From contig NZ_CP147918.1 of the NCBI RefSeq assembly GCF_039645975.1, forward strand, positions 1,302,001 to 1,366,000: a stretch of DNA of 64,000 bases, given 5' to 3'. A model generated the notes under the pieces. It saw nothing but the letters and a program-made list of their open reading frames with translations, was not told the origin of the DNA and did no database searches. This document shows positions 25,059-32,585 of the stretch, one piece after another (position 1 is the stretch's first letter; each line of letters begins with the position of its first letter). The position numbers and the translations under genes are program-made. This stretch comes from Sulfurimonas sp. HSL-1716. Lineage in GTDB: Bacteria; Campylobacterota; Campylobacteria; Campylobacterales; Sulfurimonadaceae.

Positions 25059-26955
25059 TCTCCTTGCCTATGGGATAGTTGACGTTCATAAAAAAAGGCG
25101 TCTGTTTGAGGTTTCTGTGCATACGGCTGAAAAGGGAGAGGTTGGCGAAGTGGCTGCCGCAGAGGATGACGTTCTTTGCTTTGGTCTTTGTCTTTATCTC
25201 CTGTATCAGCTCGCTGAAATAATCCCCGAGGGATTCGAATATGGAGTAGCTCAAAAGCACGCTCTCTACACCGCCGAGCTGATAGCTCACTATGCTCGAG
25301 AGAAACGCGATATGATCGAAGCGGTTGTCTTTGACATGGGTGTCTATCTGGATACCCCCTTTGCCGATGAACTTCAGCGCCTCTTTGGTGACACCGCGCA
25401 TGTTCTGCTCATCAAGCCCCAGTATGACGGCCGTGGCTTCAAAGAGGTCTATGCTGCCCCTCTCTTGGAGAAGCTCGAGTTTTTGATACACGGCGGGAAG
25501 TTTGGCTTTGAGGTTATTCACCAGACGCTCGGACCCCTCCCGTAAAGCAGCCATCCTCTCTAAAAGATCAGCAGCGTTAAAGTCGCGGGGAGGAACGACG
25601 CGTATCACTTTCTTACCGTCATAGTATAAAAAAGAGGCCTCCTCGTCGAAGTATGTCCCCACGCAGCTTGTGCCAAATAGACCGTGTTCTGCGATCACCG
25701 ACATAAAAGAGGCTTCATCCTGATGCATAGAGGTCTGCTCGGAGTGCCACCGCTCTTTATCCTCTCCTTCAAGGACGACCGCTTTTGAGACATGGGCGGA
25801 TTTGAAATGCTCCATCTTGTCAAAGAGCATCTCATCTCCCTCTTTTATGCCTATAAGCTCATGGGCGATGCTCAGAGTATCGGTTGCGGGAAAAAGTGCA
25901 GAGGGGAAGGATACCCGCTCTCCTTCGGCGATGAAGCGGATATCCTTGTCGATAAAGAGCCGCAGCTCTTTTTGGGGCGTCACCTCCAGATCATGATCCA
26001 TCACCATGTCACAAGGAGTATCGCTGAGGGCCTCTTCGTAGCAGATATGATCCGTACCCAGTGTTTGCAGCTCTTTTGCAAGCAGGACGGTAAAGCCTTC
26101 GTCGGGGTATTTGACATCGGCGGTGTTTCCCAGTGCTCTTTTTAACCCCTCCTCTTTTAGGGCCATATGCAGGATCGGCCGCTCGATGCAAAGCAGCGCG
26201 TTGAACTCCTGATCTATCAGGGAGAGATACTCCGTGATCTTTTTGGCATTGATCATCATAAGGATCGAACTCTTGTGTGCATGTTCGCTCTTATAAAAGA
26301 GTCTGTACCCCATGGCCGTCTTGACGAGGAGGCGTTTATCGTCAAGCAGCGCTTTTGCCGCGACCTCAAACATCGTCCTAAAACTTCCCGCGTCGTTTGC
26401 GTAGCGCTCTTTGCCTTTATGCACCAGCCTCACGGGTACGCCGCATTTATGGCAGCTGTTGATCCTATGGGCTTCTCTGATCCCCACGCCGTTTATCTCA
26501 GACTCGCACTCCCCGCAGGCCTGAAAGAACTTAAAAGAGGTGTTCTTGCGCTCATAGGGAAAGCCCGTAAAAAATCCGTACTGTCCTGCGCAGTGGCTGC
26601 AGGAGGTGAAGGGGTAATAATATCTGCGCGAAGAGGGATCGAAGATCTCTTTTTGGCAGGAGGGGCACAGGCCAAGACCCAGCGGATAGCGTATCTCGTA
26701 TGAGGGAAGGCTTTGCGGTTCCTCCTTTGTTTCATAGTGCGCACTGCCCGTTAAGAAACAGGATGCCGGCAGACGCCGTGCTATCGCATCGACACAACCT
26801 TGCAGGTCCTTATGTCCCGATGCCAGAGCACAGACGATCTTTCCCGCCTCTTTATGTACGGAAGCTTTTATTCCGTGTTCTCTGATGATACTGATGATAT
26901 AGTTTTTGATATAGTCTTGAGAAGAGCTTGTCTTTAATTCCAGCACGAATGCCAT
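25030..26955 (-). CDS. Degenerate HypF paralogue (HydE-like) in the hyd operon
   Basis: 641 residues, clearly related to HypF but altered. The zinc-finger block is kept (CPSC, CSHC, CGEC, CHKC with RRYYYPF). The N-terminal region lacks the acylphosphatase signature VxGxVQGVGFR, and the HHxxH metal motif of the Kae1-like domain is replaced by SMHQDEA. The C-terminal part is alignable with HypF (PxGKENAVVGGAYL versus PVNDASVSLGQLW). Catalysis is therefore doubtful. Start at 26955 is chosen for the AAGGA just upstream; an in-frame start at 26985 is less likely. H. pylori hydE occupies a similar place after hydABCD; equivalence is from memory and unproven. Confidence 0.75.
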   Translation of the reverse strand: MAFVLELKTSSSQDYIKNYIISIIREHGIKASVHKEAGKIVCALASGHKDLQGCVDAIARRLPASCFLTGSAHYETKEEPQSLPSYEIRYPLGLGLCPSCQKEIFDPSSRRYYYPFTSCSHCAGQYGFFTGFPYERKNTSFKFFQACGECESEINGVGIREAHRINSCHKCGVPVRLVHKGKERYANDAGSFRTMFEVAAKALLDDKRLLVKTAMGYRLFYKSEHAHKSSILMMINAKKITEYLSLIDQEFNALLCIERPILHMALKEEGLKRALGNTADVKYPDEGFTVLLAKELQTLGTDHICYEEALSDTPCDMVMDHDLEVTPQKELRLFIDKDIRFIAEGERVSFPSALFPATDTLSIAHELIGIKEGDEMLFDKMEHFKSAHVSKAVVLEGEDKERWHSEQTSMHQDEASFMSVIAEHGLFGTSCVGTYFDEEASFLYYDGKKVIRVVPPRDFNAADLLERMAALREGSERLVNNLKAKLPAVYQKLELLQERGSIDLFEATAVILGLDEQNMRGVTKEALKFIGKGGIQIDTHVKDNRFDHIAFLSSIVSYQLGGVESVLLSYSIFESLGDYFSELIQEIKTKTKAKNVILCGSHFANLSLFSRMHRNLKQTPFFMNVNYPIGKENAVVGGAYL

Positions 26956-27006
26956 TTGATTCCTTTTAGCAAAGAGGAAGAGCACTTCCTCTTCTGCCGT
27001 GTCATA

Positions 27007-27708
27007 TTAGTTCTCTTTGACGAATTTGCTGCCGCCAAACACAATGGCGATATCGCCCTCTTTCCAGAATACGGTGCGCCATATCTGATAATAGATATGA
27101 AACATCACCCACGCGACGATATACCACATGCTGTAGTGATGCGCGATACGGACATCCATGATCGTCCCTCCCGTCACGACGAGCGTCCAGTCGGTCGTCA
27201 GATGCAGCATCCACGGCCACCAGTTCCCTATCGAGCTTATCCCCGATTCAAGCCCCGAGACGTACAGCTGCAGTCCTGTAAAGAGCATCCACACCAAAAG
27301 CAGGTGGAAGATGAGAAAGTAGACGGAATTAAAACTGTCCGTATGCGCGGAATCGAACTTTTTACGTCTGTTGAGCGTCACGAGGTTTAAAAACACTTCG
27401 AAAAACTCCGAGACGTTCTTTGCTGTGGGAATCACCTTCTTGTACGCTTTTTCAAATCTGCTGAAGAAGTAGAGATACGCGATCACCACCGAGGTGACGT
27501 CAAAGATGATGGCCACGATGAAGTGCCCCCATCTGTTCCATGCCATCACATACTTGTCCACCGCGCCATCGGCGATGAGTGTCTGGTAATAGGGATGCCC
27601 TATATACAGACCCGTTATGATCGCAACGACCATCGAGATCGCATTCGCCCAGTGGATGATGCGTCCCGCACTCGTCATGCGTCTTACCTGTTTATGTTCA
27701 GAGTTCAT
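27007..27708 (-). CDS. hydC: Ni/Fe-hydrogenase b-type cytochrome subunit
   Basis: Di-haem cytochrome b that anchors the hydrogenase to the inner membrane and passes electrons to quinone. 233 residues, four hydrophobic helices with haem-ligand candidate histidines in RIIHWANAIS, WGHFIVAI, YFLIFHLLLV and RIAHHYSMWY/WVMFHIYY. The start at 27708 is chosen because AGGAGG lies just ahead; an in-frame extension to 27732 overlaps hydB. Third gene of hydABC. The usual next gene in relatives (maturation protease hydD) is absent; the HypF-like gene begins after about 50 bases. Confidence 0.94.
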   Translation of the reverse strand: MNSEHKQVRRMTSAGRIIHWANAISMVVAIITGLYIGHPYYQTLIADGAVDKYVMAWNRWGHFIVAIIFDVTSVVIAYLYFFSRFEKAYKKVIPTAKNVSEFFEVFLNLVTLNRRKKFDSAHTDSFNSVYFLIFHLLLVWMLFTGLQLYVSGLESGISSIGNWWPWMLHLTTDWTLVVTGGTIMDVRIAHHYSMWYIVAWVMFHIYYQIWRTVFWKEGDIAIVFGGSKFVKEN

Positions 27709-27719
27709 GATAGGCCTCC

Positions 27720-29498
27720 TTAGACACTGCACTGCGTGTCTATCTTATAGACGCCCAGCTCTTTGCCCTTCGTATCGAGCACATGCACCGCACAGGCGAT
27801 ACACGGGTCGAAGCTGTGGATGGTGCGGATGATCTCCAAAGGCTGCTGCGGGTCGGCCACTTTCGTGCCGATGAGGCTTGCCTCGTACGCACCCATCCTT
27901 CCTTTATAATCACGCGGTCCGGCGTTCCAGGTAGAAGGGACCACGGCCTGATAGTTGGCGACCTTGCCGTCTGCTATTTTTACCCAGTGTCCCAAAGCAC
28001 CGCGGGGCGCTTCTGCAAGTCCCATACCTTTGGTCTTTACGCTCACTTTATCAAAGTCAAACTCCGTCCAGGTGCGAAGATCGCCCGCTGCTGCGTTTGC
28101 GGCGAGTTCATCCGCCCACTCGACGAGCATATCGGCCATCAGCTCCGTCTCCACGGCGCGCGCCGCGGTTCTTCCTACGGTACTAAAGAGCACGGAGACC
28201 GGAAGGTTTCCGCGTTTTAAGAAGTTCATCACGTATTTGGTGATCCTCTCGTCTTTTCTTGCCACTCCCACGATCATACGCGCAAGCGGTCCCACTTCTA
28301 CGCGGGTATCGTTGTAGATAGGAGATTTTATCCAGCTGTATTTCTCATTCGTCTTCAGGTAGGCGATACCGTCTGAGCGTTTGTCAAGACCTGTATATTT
28401 AGGAATGGTCTGACCGTCGTAAGGGTGTAGAGGTTTGCTTCCCTCATACCAGGCATGCGTGACGTCCTCTGCGATCTTTTGAGGGTCCACATCCTGTACT
28501 TTGGAGATATCGCCGCCGTACACTATGCCGCTGGGAAAAAGCAGAGCGGATTTATAAAAGCCGGTATCGTCCAGACGAAAATCCCCGTAGCTCATATAGT
28601 TAAGCAGACCGCCTCCCGTTCCGCCTACGCCTTTGCCCTCCATCAGCTCGCTGAAGGTGGCTTTTGAATCGGTCGCCTCATCGGCGTACATCGTCCCCGC
28701 CATGTAAACATCGGGAAGGTATGCCTCTTTTACGAATCTCGTACCGTCTGAGAGCAGCTGTTTGAACAGGGCTATACGCGCAGGGTTCTCGATATCCTGC
28801 ACACAGGTCACACCGCCCACCACGATGGACTGTGGATGCGGGTTCTTTCCGCCGAATATCGCCTGCATCTTCGCCAGGTCGCGCTGAATATCCAGCGCCT
28901 TTAGGTAGTGCGCCACGCCTATGAGGTTCTGTTCGGGGGTCAGTTTATAGTGTTTGTTGCCCCAGTACCCGTTGCCAAATATTCCAAGGCGTCCCTGTTT
29001 TACGAACTTGGCGACACGGTCCTGGATCTCCTTGAACTCGCCTTGACCGTCGGTATACGGGTTCACGCCCGCGACACCTGCCCACTTTCTGGCTTCTGCG
29101 GCGGTTTTTGCGGGATCTGCCGAGAGTGCGGAGACCACATCCACGAAATCAAGTGCATGCAGATGGTAGAAGTGTACGAGATGGTCATGGACATAGAGCG
29201 ATCCCTGAATCAGGTTGCGCACGATACGCGCGTTTTTAGGGATGGTGATATCAAATGCATCTTCGACGGCCTCGATGGATCTCTGGTAATGCGTACCCGT
29301 ACACACGCCGCAGATACGCATAGCCAAGAGTCCGCAGTCGCGCGGATCGCGCCCCTGCAGGATGGTCTCTATCCCGCGGAACATCGTCGATGCGCTGTAT
29401 GCGTCTACTATGGTGTTGTTCTCGTCTATGACCGCCTCGATCCTCAGATGCCCCTCTATACGTGTTATAGGATCCACTACGATATGTTTCTTGCTCAT
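27720..29498 (-). CDS. hydB: Membrane-bound NiFe uptake hydrogenase large subunit
   Basis: Catalytic subunit of a group 1 hydrogenase, 592 residues. Metal motifs RICGVCTGTH (C63, C66, H70) and DPCIACAVH (C566, C569, H572) are intact. A 20-residue C-terminal tail after H572 awaits proteolytic removal. It has no signal peptide of its own; it is exported with HydA through Tat. The start overlaps the hydA stop by one base (TAATG). H2 oxidised here feeds quinones via HydC. The protein resembles Wolinella/Helicobacter HydB in layout. Confidence 0.97.
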   Translation of the reverse strand: MSKKHIVVDPITRIEGHLRIEAVIDENNTIVDAYSASTMFRGIETILQGRDPRDCGLLAMRICGVCTGTHYQRSIEAVEDAFDITIPKNARIVRNLIQGSLYVHDHLVHFYHLHALDFVDVVSALSADPAKTAAEARKWAGVAGVNPYTDGQGEFKEIQDRVAKFVKQGRLGIFGNGYWGNKHYKLTPEQNLIGVAHYLKALDIQRDLAKMQAIFGGKNPHPQSIVVGGVTCVQDIENPARIALFKQLLSDGTRFVKEAYLPDVYMAGTMYADEATDSKATFSELMEGKGVGGTGGGLLNYMSYGDFRLDDTGFYKSALLFPSGIVYGGDISKVQDVDPQKIAEDVTHAWYEGSKPLHPYDGQTIPKYTGLDKRSDGIAYLKTNEKYSWIKSPIYNDTRVEVGPLARMIVGVARKDERITKYVMNFLKRGNLPVSVLFSTVGRTAARAVETELMADMLVEWADELAANAAAGDLRTWTEFDFDKVSVKTKGMGLAEAPRGALGHWVKIADGKVANYQAVVPSTWNAGPRDYKGRMGAYEASLIGTKVADPQQPLEIIRTIHSFDPCIACAVHVLDTKGKELGVYKIDTQCSV

Positions 29499-30733
29499 TA
29501 TTCTGCTCCTCCGTCTTCTTTTTTACCGCCGATTGCACTGGCGATCGCATGAATACCTATACCTATACCCGCTGCGGTGAGCAGTCCCAGACCGAACTCA
29601 TCGACGCTTTTCTCGACTCCGCCCGCCGGCGCTTTTATCTTCGCGTTTGCCATCGGGCGTTCATATGCGTATTTATCCCAGAAATCGGGTTCCGAACAGC
29701 CGATACATCCGCGTCCGACCCCGATCGGCCAGTTCACCGCTTCGTTATAGCGTATGATGGAGCAGTTGTTAAACGTCATCGGGCCTTTACATCCCATCTT
29801 GTACAGACAAAAATTGTTCTTCGCTCCCTCGTCGCCCCACTCTTCCACATACTCTCCCGCATCGAAGTGCGCGCGTCTTTCGCAGTTGTCATGGATACGG
29901 TATCCAAAGGCGAATTTCGGACGCAGCAGGGAATCGAGTTCGGGAAGCTGTCCCGTGAGGATATAGTGGATAACGACCCCTACCATGTTGGCCGGGTTTG
30001 CCGGACAGGCGGGGATGTTAATGAGGGGTTTGCCTTTTACGACGTCCATGACGCCCACGGCCTGTGTCGGGTTGGGAGCAGCCGCGGGAATACCGCCGAA
30101 TGTCGCGCACGCGCCTACTGCCACGACTGCCGCAGCATCTTTGGAGACACGCATCAGGTGATCGTAAAAGGTCTCCGCGCCTGCACCTATGGTGCCGTAC
30201 TGGCCGTTCATCCCCATAGGCACCGAGCCTTCTACAAAGAGCAGGTATTTGCCTTTAAAGGTCTTGATCGCGTCTTCGAGCTGTTTTTCCGCCTGAAAGC
30301 CCGCTGCGGCCTGAAGCGTTTCATGGAACTCCAAAGAGATGATATCCAAGACGATCTCGTCAATCTTGGGCCCGTCAGAACGCAAAAGCGCTTCGGAGTT
30401 GCCCGCGCAGTCTTGGAGTTCCAGCCAGATGACCGGAGCGCGGTTCATAAGCTCCGCGGCTTCGGCCACTAAAGGGGAGAACATCGGAGGAAGCATAAGC
30501 ATCGCCGTCGTCGCGCTCACCCATTTCATAAAATCGCGTCTGTCGACGCCGTTGTTACTTAACACTTCGCTGAAATCCAGCCGGTCGTTTGCAGGCTGTG
30601 ATACGCGCAGTTCCCGTAATCGTGTCTGACACCTCTCAAACAGATCGTTGTAATAAGACTCACCTTTGTTCGTCTCGACTCGAGCGCTCCTTGAGGTAAA
30701 CAACTTCTTCACCCCTTCGATTCTATCCGGCAT
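29498..30733 (-). CDS. hydA: Membrane-bound NiFe uptake hydrogenase small subunit
   Basis: Electron-transfer subunit, 411 residues, with a long Tat leader (twin arginines R65-R66 in DRRDFMKW, hydrophobic region to about residue 93) and a C-terminal membrane anchor (about 380-400). Distal cluster ligands are seen in HDNC and FCLYKMGC; medial-cluster ligands in FNNC and GCIGC. The proximal cluster motif is unusual: DCAGNSE (C109, N112) where most group 1 enzymes have CxxC. The other proximal cysteines (GACATFGG, PACPANP) are present. Strong AAGGAG before the ATG. First gene of hydABC. Confidence 0.96.
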   Translation of the reverse strand: MPDRIEGVKKLFTSRSARVETNKGESYYNDLFERCQTRLRELRVSQPANDRLDFSEVLSNNGVDRRDFMKWVSATTAMLMLPPMFSPLVAEAAELMNRAPVIWLELQDCAGNSEALLRSDGPKIDEIVLDIISLEFHETLQAAAGFQAEKQLEDAIKTFKGKYLLFVEGSVPMGMNGQYGTIGAGAETFYDHLMRVSKDAAAVVAVGACATFGGIPAAAPNPTQAVGVMDVVKGKPLINIPACPANPANMVGVVIHYILTGQLPELDSLLRPKFAFGYRIHDNCERRAHFDAGEYVEEWGDEGAKNNFCLYKMGCKGPMTFNNCSIIRYNEAVNWPIGVGRGCIGCSEPDFWDKYAYERPMANAKIKAPAGGVEKSVDEFGLGLLTAAGIGIGIHAIASAIGGKKEDGGAE

Positions 30734-30791
30734 ACCAAACTCCTTGAAAGTGAATGTGTGTATACCATACTAACCCAGCAGAACTTAAACA

Positions 30792-30797
30792 ATTATA
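30792..30797 (-). promoter_or_regulatory. -10 box for hydABC
   Basis: Perfect TATAAT on the minus strand, about 60 bases upstream of the hydA ATG, within a very AT-rich 122-base gap (30734-30855). This is the only gap in the hyd cluster large enough for the operon promoter. No operator is recognised. Confidence 0.45.
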
Positions 30798-30855
30798 ATA
30801 TATATTTATACAATCTTAAAAATATAATTTCTTATTTAATTTAAGGACTAAACGA

Positions 30856-31464
30856 TCAATGCTCTTTTGTAGAAGATTTTTCTACCCAAAGTTCTTTTTC
30901 TTTTGCCGGTACCCAGACTCTGTCTATAAAATAGCCCGTTATTTTTATCCAATCACCTTTTTTTATATAGGAGGTAAAACTTGTATCTTTACTCCATATC
31001 TCGATCTTTTTTCCTTCGGGACCGTCATATATGTAACTATCTTCTTTGAGCCTGAAAGAGCTTGCTTCAAAATATGTTACGTTGTTGTCTTTTTTATCGT
31101 ATTCATCTTTCATAATCAGCTTGGGCAGAGTGTTGTCGGGAGTCTGCATACTCTTTATTTTCGCTTTTAGGCTTTTGATATCTTTATCTTTGAGCTTCAA
31201 AAGTTTTTTGCTCTCTTCTACACTCTTTTTCAGATCTTCTATCTCTTTTACATACGGTTCTTTATTTCTGGAGTTCAGCTCCTCCATAGAACTTATTTCC
31301 GTTTTTAAGACACTGTTCTTCTCTTTAACGTCAGTCAGTTCTTTCATGCAGGTTTCATAATTGACTCTCAATTTCGAAATATCGTTTACGATATCGTCAA
31401 TTCTGTCTATCTCATCGGCATTTAGAGACAATACTATTAAAAATATCAGCGTTAAGATCTTCAT
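30856..31464 (-). CDS. Exported coiled-coil protein with SH3-like C-terminus
   Basis: 202 residues; signal peptide (about 1-16), a long heptad-rich coiled coil (about 20-110), then a C-terminal domain of about 70 residues with SH3-like pattern (RLKEDSYIYDGPEGKKIEIW ... KKGDWIKITGYF). Such SH3-like domains often bind cell wall. The start overlaps the trmA stop by one base (TAATG), so it is the last gene of the run beginning at motA. No family name is recognised; a role at the cell envelope or wall is inferred from architecture. Confidence 0.75.
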   Translation of the reverse strand: MKILTLIFLIVLSLNADEIDRIDDIVNDISKLRVNYETCMKELTDVKEKNSVLKTEISSMEELNSRNKEPYVKEIEDLKKSVEESKKLLKLKDKDIKSLKAKIKSMQTPDNTLPKLIMKDEYDKKDNNVTYFEASSFRLKEDSYIYDGPEGKKIEIWSKDTSFTSYIKKGDWIKITGYFIDRVWVPAKEKELWVEKSSTKEH

Positions 31465-32576
31465 TATCGACCCCTTTTTATAAGTTTAACACCCATCTCC
31501 AGGTGGTGTGTATACGGAAACTGATCGAACACGGCCATCTTTTGCACCTCATGCGTTTTTGAGAGATACTTCAAGTCCCTATACAGAGTTTCCGGATTGC
31601 AGGAGATATACAAGATGTTCTCATGTCTTGCGGCAAATTCACAAGATGCTTCATCCATGCCCGCACGCGGAGGATCGACGAAAATAGTCTTAAGTGCATA
31701 AGAGCTTATATCTACTTCACCCATACGGCGGAACTCTCTGACTCCGTCAAGAGCTTGAACAAACTCTTCAGAGCTCATCCTGACAAACTCTATATTGGAG
31801 ACGTCGTTTAAAAGCATATTGTTTTTCGCAGCTGCAATGGATGATTTTGATATCTCCGTTGCAAGAACTTTATCGAATTTCGAAGAAAACGGGATAGTGA
31901 AGTTTCCGGCGCCGCAGTAAAGCTCCAGCAAATCACCACTAAGACCTTCGAACTGGTTTAGCGCCCAAGATATCATCTGCTCGTTCACTCTTGGATTTGG
32001 CTGAGTGAAACTGTTTTCTATCTGCATGAACTTATAATCGATATCCTGTACATGAAGTGTCTCGGTTATGTGATCTTTTCCTATGGTCACTTTTTGCTTT
32101 CTGCTTCTTCCGATTATGGATATGCCAAGCTCTTGAGACAGCTCTTTTGCTTTTTCTTCCCACTCCCCGTCCAGTTTTCTGTGATACAAGAGAGAGACCG
32201 CTATTTCGCCTCTCAAAGAGGAAAGAAAGTCTGCACCAAAAAGCTTTTTATCCATCTTCTTCTCTTTTATGGATTGTAGCAGTTTTGGCATAAGGTCCAT
32301 GATATACACGTTTACCTGCGGACACTCCTCGATGATGACTACGCCTTTGTGCTCAAGTGCGTTCATAGCATAATGTATCTCATCGCCTATATGCCAGATC
32401 TTGAACTCTGCTCTTGCCCTGTATCCGCTTTGGGGTGACCGGCATATATCCATGTCACCTTTATAAAGATCTGCAAAACGTTTCTTGTTCGACTCCACTT
32501 TATTTAGAAGCTGTGTCTCGTATCCGCCTTCATAATCACGGCAGCTTCCGCATTCGCCAAAATATTTACAATTCAA
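31464..32576 (-). CDS. trmA: tRNA (uracil-5-)-methyltransferase TrmA
   Basis: Methylates U54 of tRNA to ribothymidine with S-adenosylmethionine. 370 residues; colinear with E. coli TrmA (SGYRARAEFKIWH; QIENSFTQPN; DLLELYCGAGNF SAM motif; VDPPRAGMD; catalytic Cys in YISCNPETL; terminal FDQFPYTHHLE). The N-terminus adds CKYFGECGSC, a Cys-x5-Cys-x2-Cys pattern like the 4Fe-4S motif of RlmD/RumA and not found in E. coli TrmA. TTG start. Lies 9 bases after the GGDEF/EAL gene and overlaps the next gene by one base. Confidence 0.93.
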   Translation of the reverse strand: MNCKYFGECGSCRDYEGGYETQLLNKVESNKKRFADLYKGDMDICRSPQSGYRARAEFKIWHIGDEIHYAMNALEHKGVVIIEECPQVNVYIMDLMPKLLQSIKEKKMDKKLFGADFLSSLRGEIAVSLLYHRKLDGEWEEKAKELSQELGISIIGRSRKQKVTIGKDHITETLHVQDIDYKFMQIENSFTQPNPRVNEQMISWALNQFEGLSGDLLELYCGAGNFTIPFSSKFDKVLATEISKSSIAAAKNNMLLNDVSNIEFVRMSSEEFVQALDGVREFRRMGEVDISSYALKTIFVDPPRAGMDEASCEFAARHENILYISCNPETLYRDLKYLSKTHEVQKMAVFDQFPYTHHLEMGVKLIKRGR

Positions 32577-32585
32577 AAAAATCCC

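Noticed and set aside
29549-30472. Open frame of 307 codons antisense to hydA
   Set aside because: Entirely inside hydA, no recognisable protein features; caused by codon composition on the opposite strand.
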